From NCBI RefSeq assembly GCF_002968295.1, contig NZ_CP134399.1, forward strand, positions 1,674,001 to 1,738,000: a stretch of DNA of 64,000 nucleotides. Direction: 5' to 3'. The position numbers and the translations under genes were made by a program. The DNA comes from Mycobacterium sp. ITM-2016-00317 (GTDB lineage Bacteria > Actinomycetota > Actinomycetes > Mycobacteriales > Mycobacteriaceae). Numbering within the stretch: the first letter of the stretch is position 1; every line of letters begins with the position of its first letter. Shown in pieces: positions 52,739-60,980 of the stretch. The notes under the pieces were generated by a model. That model had not been told where the DNA came from and ran no database searches. It was given only the letters and a program-made list of their open reading frames with translations.

Positions 52739-54352
52739 GTGAGTAGCGCGGCTGAGAGTTCTGTCGATGTCGTCGTGGTCGGCGCGGGCTTCGCCGGCCT
52801 GTACGCCCTGCACAAGTTCCGGGCGCAGGGATGGTCGGTGCGGGTGTTCGAGTCGGCGCCCGAGGTCGGCGGCACGTGGTACTTCAACCGGTACCCGGGA
52901 GCGCGGTGCGACGTCGAGAGCCTCGACTACAGCTACTCCTTCTCCGACGAACTCCAGCAGGAGTGGACCTGGACGGAGAAATACGCCACCCAGGGCGAGA
53001 TCCTGAGGTACATCAACTGGGTCGCCGACCGGCTCGACCTGCGCTCCGGCATCACCTTCGAGACCAGGGTGATCTCCGCGGTGCTGGACGAGAGGACGCT
53101 GCGGTGGACGGTGCGCACCGACGGCGGCGAAAGCGTCAGCGCGCGGTTCGTGGTGATGGCCACCGGCCCCCTGTCGTCGCCGTTGACGCCCGACATCCCC
53201 GGGCTCGACACCTTCGGCGGCGAGATCTATCACACCGCCGACTGGCCGCACGACGACGTCGACTTCACCGGTAGACGAGTCGGTGTCATCGGCACCGGCT
53301 CGTCGGGAATCCAGTCCATCCCGATCATCGCCGAACAGGCCGACAGCCTCGTGGTGTTCCAGCGGACACCGAATTACAGTGTGCCCGCGGGTAATCGGGA
53401 TCTGTCGGCCGACGACGTCGCCCAGGCGAAGGCCACCTATGCCGAGCGGCGGAGGATGTCCTGGCGCAGCGGGGGCGGCTCGCCGCATGTGGCGCACCCG
53501 AAGCTGACGATGGAAGCCACCCCGGAAGAGCGCCGTGAGGCGTTCGAGAAGCGTTGGCAGCTGGGCGGTGTGCTGTTCTCGAAGACCTTCTCCGACCAGA
53601 TGATCAACCCCGAGGCCAACGAGGAGGCCCGGAAATTCTACGAGGAGAAGGTCAGAGCGGTCATCGACGACCCGGCGGTGGCGGACCTGCTGATCCCCAC
53701 GGATCATCCGATCGGCACCAAGCGGATCTGCACCGACACCAACTACTTCCAGACGTTCAACCGGCCCGACGTGAGGCTGGTCAGCGTCCGGGACACCCCG
53801 ATCACCTCGATCGACGCCACCGGTGTCAACACCACCGGGGAGCATTTCGCGCTGGACGCGATCGTGCTGGCCACCGGGTTCGACGCGCTCACCGGAACGC
53901 TTGCGAAGATCGACATCGTCGGGCGTGACGGACAGAAACTGGTCGACGACTGGTCGGGGGGTCCGCGCACCTACCTCGGTCTCGGCGTCGACGGCTTCCC
54001 GAACCTGTTCCTGGTGTCGGGTCCCGGCGCACCGGCGGTACTGGCGAACATGGTGCTGCACGCCGAGGCGCACATCAACTGGATCGCCGACGCGATCGCC
54101 TACCTGAACGAGCGCGACCTCGCCGCGATCGAGGCAGGCACCGAGGCGGTGGACAACTGGATCGCCGAATGCAACCGCCGGGCCGAGGGCACCCTCTTCC
54201 CGCGGGCCAATTCCTGGTACATGGGGGCCAACGTGCCGGGTAAGCCGCGAGTGTTCATGCTCTTCATCGGTGGCTTCGGCGTCTATCTCGACATCTGCGC
54301 CGAGGTTGCCGCCGCCGGGTACAAGGGCTTCCACCTGATCGACGCGCCGTAG
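52739..54352 (+). CDS. Type I Baeyer-Villiger monooxygenase
   Basis: A 537-residue flavoprotein. The FAD motif VVVVGAGFAGLYALHKF lies at about 11-27, followed by GGTWYFNRYPGARCD. The fingerprint FGGEIYHTADWP is at residues 159-170 and the NADPH motif VGVIGTGSSGIQSIP at about 181-195. It matches cyclohexanone/steroid-type BVMOs in length and motifs. The GTG start follows no clear Shine-Dalgarno, and a TAGCGT box just upstream would give a nearly leaderless message. It is divergent from the reductase and convergent with the HsaD-like hydrolase. Confidence 0.9.
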   Translation: MSSAAESSVDVVVVGAGFAGLYALHKFRAQGWSVRVFESAPEVGGTWYFNRYPGARCDVESLDYSYSFSDELQQEWTWTEKYATQGEILRYINWVADRLDLRSGITFETRVISAVLDERTLRWTVRTDGGESVSARFVVMATGPLSSPLTPDIPGLDTFGGEIYHTADWPHDDVDFTGRRVGVIGTGSSGIQSIPIIAEQADSLVVFQRTPNYSVPAGNRDLSADDVAQAKATYAERRRMSWRSGGGSPHVAHPKLTMEATPEERREAFEKRWQLGGVLFSKTFSDQMINPEANEEARKFYEEKVRAVIDDPAVADLLIPTDHPIGTKRICTDTNYFQTFNRPDVRLVSVRDTPITSIDATGVNTTGEHFALDAIVLATGFDALTGTLAKIDIVGRDGQKLVDDWSGGPRTYLGLGVDGFPNLFLVSGPGAPAVLANMVLHAEAHINWIADAIAYLNERDLAAIEAGTEAVDNWIAECNRRAEGTLFPRANSWYMGANVPGKPRVFMLFIGGFGVYLDICAEVAAAGYKGFHLIDAP

Positions 54353-54405
54353 CGCGACCGCGCCGGCCCGCGGTCTCCGCTCGGGTGAACCCGGGGCGCG
54401 CAGGC

Positions 54406-55266
54406 CTAAGCGCCGCCCCCGGCGAGGAACGCCAGGACCGTCCGCTCGAACGCGTCCTTCGCCTCGATCATCACCCAGTGCCCACAGTTCGGGAACACGT
54501 GAAACTCCGCGTTCGGGATCGTGCGCATCGGCACCAGAGCCATGTCGAGCGGACTGACCCGATCGTCACGGCCCCAGGTGAGCAGCGTGGGGGCCGACAC
54601 TTTGTGCATCGTCGCCCACGGCATCGGCACGTCGGCCTTGCGCATCATCGCCATCATCGCCGCGAACGCGGCCTTGCCGTACATCCGCCGGGCGGCCGCG
54701 AGGGTCTCCGGGTCAGTGGCCAGCGCCCAGCGTTCCTCGATCAGCTCGTCGGTGACCAGAGCGGGGTCGTAGACCATCGAGCGCAGCCAGTCGATCAGGC
54801 GTTGGCGGGTGGGCTCCTCGGTGAACTCCTGCAGCAGTCGGATGCCCTCGCTCGGGCCGGGGCTGAAGATGTTGGTCCCGATGCCGCCGATGGTCACCAG
54901 CTTGCCGATCCGGTCGGGGTGGTTGATCGCGAAGTTGATGCCGACCCCGCCCCCCATGGAGTTGCCGATGACGTCGACCCGGTCCAACCCCAGCGCGTCG
55001 GCGAACGTGATGACCGCGCCCTGGGCGTCCAGCAACGGGTGTCCGCCGAAATCGTCACTGACGCCGAAGCCCGGGAACTCCAGAACCAGGCACCGGAAGT
55101 GCCGCGCGAACACCTCCAGGTTGCCGCGGTAGTTCCGCCAACCTGTCACCCCCGGCCCGGAGCCGTGCAAGAGCAGGAGTGCCGGACCGTCGCCGGCCTC
55201 GTGATAGCGCAGCACGCCGGACGGAGTGCTGATCTCCCGCAAGGTCTCGTGGTAGTCGACTGTCAT
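54406..55266 (-). CDS. Meta-cleavage-product hydrolase (HsaD/BphD-like)
   Basis: A 286-residue alpha/beta hydrolase. Landmarks of the C-C hydrolases are LLLHGSGPGVTGWRNYRGN (oxyanion region), the nucleophile in VIGNSMGGGVGI (Ser103), catalytic Asp in TWGRDDRVSP (about 234-235), and NCGHWVMIE with His263 followed by Trp. It would cleave the C-C bond of the ring-opened product of the extradiol dioxygenase. It is transcribed toward the Baeyer-Villiger gene. GAGGTGG precedes the ATG. Confidence 0.9.
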   Translation of the reverse strand: MTVDYHETLREISTPSGVLRYHEAGDGPALLLLHGSGPGVTGWRNYRGNLEVFARHFRCLVLEFPGFGVSDDFGGHPLLDAQGAVITFADALGLDRVDVIGNSMGGGVGINFAINHPDRIGKLVTIGGIGTNIFSPGPSEGIRLLQEFTEEPTRQRLIDWLRSMVYDPALVTDELIEERWALATDPETLAAARRMYGKAAFAAMMAMMRKADVPMPWATMHKVSAPTLLTWGRDDRVSPLDMALVPMRTIPNAEFHVFPNCGHWVMIEAKDAFERTVLAFLAGGGA

Positions 55267-55930
55267 CCTGTGATTCCACCTCATCGCCCGCGGGGCGACG
55301 ACCAGGGTTCCGGTGAGTGGCCGTCGGCTTCGGCCGCGTGCGCGGGCCCGCGGGCGGGATGTGACGAGGGTCGCATTTCTTAATGACCGGCCGAAACTGC
55401 CAGGCGACGGTCCGTAGCGGCCCAGCGAATCGCATACCGGGCCGTCACCAGCGGAATTGGGAAGAAGAGGCAAACTCGGCATCACGCGGGGGCAACAAAA
55501 GTCTGTGAGAAGTCTGCAAATGAATTCAACATGGCTGAAAACCCATTTTTATTGAATGCGCAAACAACTGACCGTGGTTGTCTCTCGCGTCAATTATTTT
55601 CCGGGATCTGTTTCTGTGAAATGTGCGGTGCTTCCCATCGTGATGATCGAGATGAATGCGCTGGTCACAGCCATATCGGCGAGGTGTGGGCCCCGCCTCT
55701 ATTGTTGCTTCTGCAAATAGACTGGAGGTTGGCTGTGAAAATCGGCTCCGAGATGTTGCACGGCGGGCGCATCCGTTCGATATGAATTACATTAGGTCCG
55801 GCTTAAGGCCACGTGAGAAAGCGGAAATTCAGGAGGTCCTGATCTCCCGCCCATCCGGGTCCGGAAGGTCGCCAGTATTCAGCCAGGTACGACGATCGAC
55901 GGCTACGCCGTCGAATTCCAAGGGAGATCC
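55267..55930. other. Long intergenic region upstream of mspA
   Basis: A 664-base gap serving the hydrolase promoter on one side and the porin on the other. From about 55490 to 55810 it is clearly AT-rich compared with the surrounding DNA, for example around 55505-55560. TTGCAC at 55756 and TATGAA or TACATT near 55781-55793 are weak promoter candidates for mspA. No convincing gene was found in it. Long regulatory upstream regions are known for mspA in M. smegmatis, as I recall. Confidence 0.6.
55896..55914 (+). promoter_or_regulatory. Hairpin in the mspA 5' leader
   Basis: Perfect 8-bp arms TCGACGGC and GCCGTCGA with a three-base loop, ending seven bases before the GGGAG ribosome site of mspA. 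It could stabilise the abundant porin mRNA or modulate translation. Confidence 0.6.
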
Positions 55931-56575
55931 ATGAAGACAATCAGTCGGATGTTGATCGCGATGGTCGCGGCCATCGCTGCGCTGTTCGCCAGCACTGGCA
56001 CCTCTCATGCGGGGCTGGACAATGAGCTGAGCGTGGTCGACGGCCAGGGCCGGACGCTGACGGTTCAGCAGTGGGACACGTTCCTCAACGGCGTGTTCCC
56101 GTTGGACCGCAACCGGCTGACCCGTGAGTGGTTCCACTCGGGTAAGGCCAGCTACATCGTGGCCGGCGAGGGTGCCGACGAGTTCGAGGGCACGCTGGAG
56201 CTGGGCTACCAGGTCGGCTTCCCGTGGTCGCTGGGTGTGGGCATCAACTTCAGCTACACCACTCCGAACATCGCGTTCGACGGTTACGGGCTGGACTTCG
56301 CCGACCCGCTGCTGGGCTTCGGCGACAGCATCGTGACCCCGCCGCTGTTCCCGGGTGTGTCGATCTCCGCGGACCTGGGCAACGGCCCCGGCATCCAGGA
56401 GGTCGCGACCTTCTCGGTGGACGTGGCCGGCCCCGGCGGCTCGGTCGTGGTGTCCAACGCCCACGGCACGGTGACCGGTGCTGCCGGTGGCGTGCTGCTG
56501 CGTCCGTTCGCCCGCCTGATCTCGTCGACCGGTGACAGCGTCACCACCTACGGCGAGCCCTGGAACATGAACTGA
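55931..56575 (+). CDS. mspA: MspA-type outer-membrane porin
   Basis: A 214-residue porin with a signal peptide cleaved after Ala27 (TSHA-GLDNEL), giving a 187-residue mature chain. It closely follows M. smegmatis MspA along its length, including VQQWDTFLNGVFPLDRNRL, TREWFHSG, FPWSLGVGINFSYTTPNI and the end STGDSVTTYGEPWNMN. MspA forms an octameric channel for small hydrophilic solutes in the mycomembrane. The constriction loop differs: mature Asp90 is kept, position 91 is Gly rather than Asp, and the loop is three residues longer. GGGAG precedes the ATG and a strong terminator follows. Confidence 0.96.
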   Translation: MKTISRMLIAMVAAIAALFASTGTSHAGLDNELSVVDGQGRTLTVQQWDTFLNGVFPLDRNRLTREWFHSGKASYIVAGEGADEFEGTLELGYQVGFPWSLGVGINFSYTTPNIAFDGYGLDFADPLLGFGDSIVTPPLFPGVSISADLGNGPGIQEVATFSVDVAGPGGSVVVSNAHGTVTGAAGGVLLRPFARLISSTGDSVTTYGEPWNMN

Positions 56576-56587
56576 CCCATCTCGACG

Positions 56588-56617
56588 GTGGCCCCCCGGC
56601 GCGAGCCGGGGGGCCAC
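56588..56617 (+). terminator. Terminator of mspA
   Basis: Perfect 13-bp arms GTGGCCCCCCGGC and GCCGGGGGGCCAC with a GCGA loop, followed by TTTCGT, 12 bases after the stop. A strong intrinsic terminator. Confidence 0.9.
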
Positions 56618-56799
56618 TTTCGTCCCGGCACCCGCACCCGGCAGGACCGTCCGGGCCGATCGGGGCCCCGTCGCCCGACCGGCTGGTTTGATGGCTGCCA
56701 GGTGTCGGCCCGAAAGCCGGGCCACTGACTGAGCCGAAGCGGAGGGCACACCATCGGTCATCGAACGCTAGGGGCTTCACACGGACGGGAATCCGGTCC

Positions 56800-59055
56800 G
56801 TGCCGGGGGTTCGCGTGACCGGCGCCGATGGCCTGGTCCCGGTGGGCACACCGATCGACCTCGACAACTGCGCCCGCGAACCGATCCACATCCCCGGCAG
56901 TGTCCAGCCCCGCGGGGTACTGGTGGTGGTGGATGAGCCCGACTTCCGGATCCGGCAAGTCAGCGCCAACGTCGCCGACGTGCTCGGCCACGCGGTGGAG
57001 GACGTGCTCGGCCGCCATCTCTCGGCTCTGATGGGCGCCGACCAGTCGGCGAAAGTGGCCACAGCGGCATCGATCGTCGGCGACCTGCACCGACGCAACC
57101 CGGTCGAATGTGTGCTCGACGTCGCCGGCACCGCGCGTGCGTTCGACGCGATCCTGCATCGCGAACCTGGGGGAGTCCTGCTCGTCGAGCTCGAGATCGC
57201 CTACGGTGAGCGGCCCTACGCGTTCCCCAACACCTATGCGGCGGTGCGTAGTTCCGTCGAGGAGCTCAACCGTGCGGTGGGGCTGACCGAGCTGTACGGG
57301 GTGGCCGCCCGTGCCGTGCGCGAACTCACCGGCTTCGACCGGGTGATGATCTACCGCTACGACGCGGAATACAACGGTGAGGTGGTCGCGGAATGCAAAC
57401 GCGAAGACCTGAACTCCTTCCTCGGTCTGCACTACCCGGCCACCGACATCCCCGCCCAGGCGCGGGCGCTGTACGAGAAGAGTTGGCTGCGGCTGATCTC
57501 GGACGTCGACTACGTTCCCGTGCCGCTGGTGCCCGCCGTCGACCCGGCCGGCGAGCCGCTGGATCTCACCCATGCCACCTTGCGCAGCGTGTCGCCCATC
57601 CATCTGGAGTATCTGCGGAACATGGGTGTGCACGCCTCGATGTCGATCTCGCTGCTGCGGCATGGGCGGTTGTGGGGTCTGATCGCGTGCCATCACTACG
57701 CCGGACCGCACCTGCCGCCGTACGGGGTACGGGCAGCCGCGGAGTTCCTCGGATCCACGCTGTCGCTGCGGCTCGTCGACCAGTTCGACGACGACCGGTT
57801 GCACCGACGACTGGCCGCCCAGGCGGTACTGGCCAAACTCACCACAGCCACGCTGGACGCCGCCAAGCCGCTGGCGACGGCTCTGCTGAGCGGACCGGAC
57901 CTGCTCGACCTGGTACCCGGCGACGGCGTCGTCGTCGACATCGGGGGCCGGCGACGGGAGACAGGCTCGGTGCTGGCGCCCGAGGTGGTGGCCGCGGTCG
58001 TGGCATGGGCTCGAGAACTCGAGGACGACATCGCACACACCGAGAGCCTGCAGGCGGCGATACCCGGACTCGAGCCCGGGCCGGTACCCGCGGCCGGTGC
58101 ACTGGTGCTCAAACTGCCTGAAGGCCAGTACGTTGCGTGGTTCCGGCGCGAGGCATTGCGTTCGGTGGACTGGGGCGGCGACCCGCACAACAAGGCGATC
58201 GCCGTCAGCGAGGGCGACGGCGTCAGGCTCAGTCCCCGTAAGTCATTCGACCGGTGGCGTGAGGTCGTCCGCGACCGGAGTGAGCCGTGGACCGAGACCG
58301 AGATCGACTCCGCCGACGCGATGCGCCGCCACCTGGTGGAGGTGCTGTACCACCGCACGCGAGGAGCGCTGGTCGTCGCGGAGCTGGTGCAGCGCAGCTT
58401 GATGCCCGAATCCGTTCCGGTACTGCAGGACTGGCAACTTTCTGCGCACTATGAACCGGCCGAGGGCGACCGTGTCGGCGGTGACTGGTACGACGCGTTC
58501 GAGCTGCGCGACGGCAGGCTGGTCGTGGTGGTCGGGGATGTCGCCGGACACGGAGTCACCGTCGCCGGCACGATGGCGCAGTTGCGCAACGCTCTTCGCG
58601 CGCACCTGTTCGCCGGGGCGGCGCCGGACGAGGCCGTCCGGCTACTCAACGAGTTTGCGCTGCACATGCTGCCGGGGGCGTTCGCCACGGCGCTCGTCGT
58701 GCGGATCGACCTCGACTCCGGCCGGGTCGAGGCCACCGCGGCCGGGCATCTGATGCCGTTCCTGACGAACGAGGTCTCGCCCGCGCCGGCGGCGCCGATT
58801 CGGCTTTCCCCGCCGATCGGTGTCAACGGCGGGGTCTACACGCTCAGCGAATTCACCCTCGAACCGGGGCACGGCATGGTGATGTTCTCCGATGGACTGG
58901 TCGAGCGCCGCGGCGGGGTGATCGACGACGGCCTCGACCTGGTGGCCGCGACGCTGGGCCGCGAGTCGGTGCCCGACGCGTCGTCGATCTGGTCGGCGAT
59001 GGCGGCCGGGCACACCGACGACGACGTCACCGTCGTCGCGCTGCGCCGGCTCTGA
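56800..59055 (+). CDS. Bacteriophytochrome-SpoIIE phosphatase hybrid
   Basis: A 751-residue red/far-red photoreceptor fused to a PP2C-type phosphatase. PAS domain: biliverdin attachment Cys24 in LDNCAREPIHIPGSVQPRG. GAF domain: HYPATDIPAQARALY (Asp216), RSVSPIHLEYLRNMG (His268) and LWGLIACHHY (His298). These match the chromophore-pocket residues of DrBphP. A PHY domain follows to about residue 505. The C-terminal SpoIIE domain has GDRVGGDWYDAF, VVVGDVAGHG, MFSDGLVE and HTDDDVTVV with its metal-binding aspartates. There is no histidine kinase. It probably dephosphorylates an anti-sigma-factor antagonist in response to light. The GTG at 56800 is used, with an alternative at 56815. Confidence 0.93.
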   Translation: MPGVRVTGADGLVPVGTPIDLDNCAREPIHIPGSVQPRGVLVVVDEPDFRIRQVSANVADVLGHAVEDVLGRHLSALMGADQSAKVATAASIVGDLHRRNPVECVLDVAGTARAFDAILHREPGGVLLVELEIAYGERPYAFPNTYAAVRSSVEELNRAVGLTELYGVAARAVRELTGFDRVMIYRYDAEYNGEVVAECKREDLNSFLGLHYPATDIPAQARALYEKSWLRLISDVDYVPVPLVPAVDPAGEPLDLTHATLRSVSPIHLEYLRNMGVHASMSISLLRHGRLWGLIACHHYAGPHLPPYGVRAAAEFLGSTLSLRLVDQFDDDRLHRRLAAQAVLAKLTTATLDAAKPLATALLSGPDLLDLVPGDGVVVDIGGRRRETGSVLAPEVVAAVVAWARELEDDIAHTESLQAAIPGLEPGPVPAAGALVLKLPEGQYVAWFRREALRSVDWGGDPHNKAIAVSEGDGVRLSPRKSFDRWREVVRDRSEPWTETEIDSADAMRRHLVEVLYHRTRGALVVAELVQRSLMPESVPVLQDWQLSAHYEPAEGDRVGGDWYDAFELRDGRLVVVVGDVAGHGVTVAGTMAQLRNALRAHLFAGAAPDEAVRLLNEFALHMLPGAFATALVVRIDLDSGRVEATAAGHLMPFLTNEVSPAPAAPIRLSPPIGVNGGVYTLSEFTLEPGHGMVMFSDGLVERRGGVIDDGLDLVAATLGRESVPDASSIWSAMAAGHTDDDVTVVALRRL

Positions 59056-59079
59056 ATGCCCCCGCCCGGGCTCCGCGCG

Positions 59080-59886
59080 TCACCATTGTGTGGCCACGAG
59101 CCGATCCGCACCGCATGACGGGTCGAAGGTCACGTGCGGCCTCCCTGTCTGCGGGTGCGGGCCGACGGCGGCGGTCACGCCCCAGACCTCGGCGATCAGC
59201 TCGGCGGTGAGCACGCCTTCGGGCGGGCCGGCGCACACCTGGATCCCGTCGCGCAGCACCACCACCTCGTCGCAGTAGTGGGCGGCCAGGTTCAGGTCGT
59301 GCAGCGCGATCACCGCCGTCACGCCGAGCCGGGCGGGCAGCGCGAGCACGTCGAACTGGTGCCGCACGTCGAGGTGATTGGTCGGCTCGTCCATCACCAG
59401 CAGCCGCGGTTGCTGTGCCAGCGCCCGCGCCACCAGAACCCGTTGCCGCTCCCCGCCCGACAGCAGCGCGAAAGCCCGATCGGTCAGATCGACGGCGCCG
59501 ACCAGAGCCAGCGACTCGGCGATGACCGCGTCGTCGGCGGCACTGTCGCCCTGGAACCTCCGCTTGTGGGGCGCCCGGCCCATCGCGACGACGTCGCGCA
59601 CCTGCAGGTCGAAATCGCCGGTAGCGTCCTGTAATACGGCCGCAGCCGTCCGTGCCAGCTGCCGTGGCCGCATCGAGGTGACGGAGACGCCGTCGATCGT
59701 GATCGAACCCGACGCCGGCGACAGGATCCGGAGCACCGCTTGCAGCAGTGTCGACTTTCCGCAGCCGTTGGGGCCGACGACGCCGATCACGGCGCCCGGG
59801 TGCGCGGTCAGGCACACGCGGTCCAGCACGCGCCGCGCGCCGCGGATCACGCAGAGGTCGGTGATCTCCAGCCGTGCCGCGTTCAC
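59080..59886 (-). CDS. BtuD-like ABC transporter ATPase
   Basis: A 268-residue ATPase of the siderophore/cobalamin importer type. Walker A is VGPNGCGKSTLLQAVL, the signature LLSGGERQRVLVARAL, Walker B LLVMDEPTNHLD, and the switch histidine is in IALHDLNLAAHYCDEV. The GTG start overlaps the permease stop (GTGA). It is the last gene of the importer operon controlled by the cobalamin riboswitch upstream, so corrinoid uptake is more likely than iron. Confidence 0.92.
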   Translation of the reverse strand: MNAARLEITDLCVIRGARRVLDRVCLTAHPGAVIGVVGPNGCGKSTLLQAVLRILSPASGSITIDGVSVTSMRPRQLARTAAAVLQDATGDFDLQVRDVVAMGRAPHKRRFQGDSAADDAVIAESLALVGAVDLTDRAFALLSGGERQRVLVARALAQQPRLLVMDEPTNHLDVRHQFDVLALPARLGVTAVIALHDLNLAAHYCDEVVVLRDGIQVCAGPPEGVLTAELIAEVWGVTAAVGPHPQTGRPHVTFDPSCGADRLVATQW

Positions 59887-60980
59887 TGCTGCGCTCCGGT
59901 GGCGGCACGGCGCGCATCCCGGCGCAAAAGCCACAGGAAGAACGGACCGCCGCACAGTGCGGTGAGGACGCCGACCGGAATCTCCTGAGGCGAGGCCAGA
60001 GTCCGCGCCGCGATGTCGGCAAGAACCAGGAAGCTGGCGCCCGCCAGTGCCGCAGCGGGTAGAGCGTGCCGATGATCGCTCCCGACGATCAACCGCACGG
60101 CATGCGGCAGGATCAGACCCACGAACCCGATAGGGCCGCTCGCGGCGACCAGCACACCGGTCAGCAGAGAGGTCAGGACGAACATCTGGGCACGGAAGCG
60201 GGCGGTGTCGACGCCCATCGTGGTCGCCGCGGCATCGCCGGCGAGTAACACGTTCAGGGTGCGGGCCTGAGCCAGCAGCAGGATCAGTCCGGTGACCACG
60301 ACGGCCAGCGGCAGCCACAGGGTGTCCCAGCGCGCGCTGCCCAGTCCGCCGAGCAACCAGGTCAGCACCTGGCGGGCGCGGTCTCCACTGTCTGCGGTGA
60401 GCAACATCAGACTGGTGAGCGCCGAGAGCACGTAGGACACCGCGACACCGGCCAGGACCAGCCGAGTGGTGGTGATCTGGCCTGCGGCGCTGGACAATCC
60501 GTAGACCAGGGTCAACGCAGCCAACGATCCGGCGAACGCGGCCACGGAGGGGGAGAGCCAGCCGGCGAAACCGATCCCGGACACGATCACCGCCACAGCC
60601 CCCACCGAGGCGCCCGAGGACACCCCGAGAAGGAACGGCTCGGCCAGCGGATTGCGCACGAGCGCCTGAAGGGTCATGCCGATCACCGCGAGGCCCGCGC
60701 CGACCACCGCGCCGAGCAGCACGCGGGGGGCGCGCACCTGGGTGACGACCGTATGGACATGCGGAGCGACGTCGGCGTCGACGACCGACGGGAACAGCGC
60801 GGCCCCGACACTGCGCACGACGTCCGCAGGCGCTATGGCGATGGAGCCGATGGCCAGGCCGGCGACCATCGAGCCGACGAGCAGGACCGAGAGCCCGACG
60901 AGCACGAGCGGGTAGGGCGGACGGCGGCTTCCGCCGCGGCCGGGCTCGGTCCGGTCGACTGCGACCACCGGAGCGCTCAT
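59883..60980 (-). CDS. BtuC/FecCD-like ABC transporter permease
   Basis: A 365-residue permease with about ten membrane segments. It shows the FecCD-family elements RAPRVLLGAVVGAGLAVIGMTLQALVRNPLAEPFLLG (split over segments 2-3) and SGPIGFVGLILPHAVRLIVG near the C-terminus, where it contacts the ATPase. The start codon shares one base with the stop of the binding-protein gene. Works with the flanking ATPase and lipoprotein. Confidence 0.92.
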   Translation of the reverse strand: MSAPVVAVDRTEPGRGGSRRPPYPLVLVGLSVLLVGSMVAGLAIGSIAIAPADVVRSVGAALFPSVVDADVAPHVHTVVTQVRAPRVLLGAVVGAGLAVIGMTLQALVRNPLAEPFLLGVSSGASVGAVAVIVSGIGFAGWLSPSVAAFAGSLAALTLVYGLSSAAGQITTTRLVLAGVAVSYVLSALTSLMLLTADSGDRARQVLTWLLGGLGSARWDTLWLPLAVVVTGLILLLAQARTLNVLLAGDAAATTMGVDTARFRAQMFVLTSLLTGVLVAASGPIGFVGLILPHAVRLIVGSDHRHALPAAALAGASFLVLADIAARTLASPQEIPVGVLTALCGGPFFLWLLRRDARRAATGAQQ

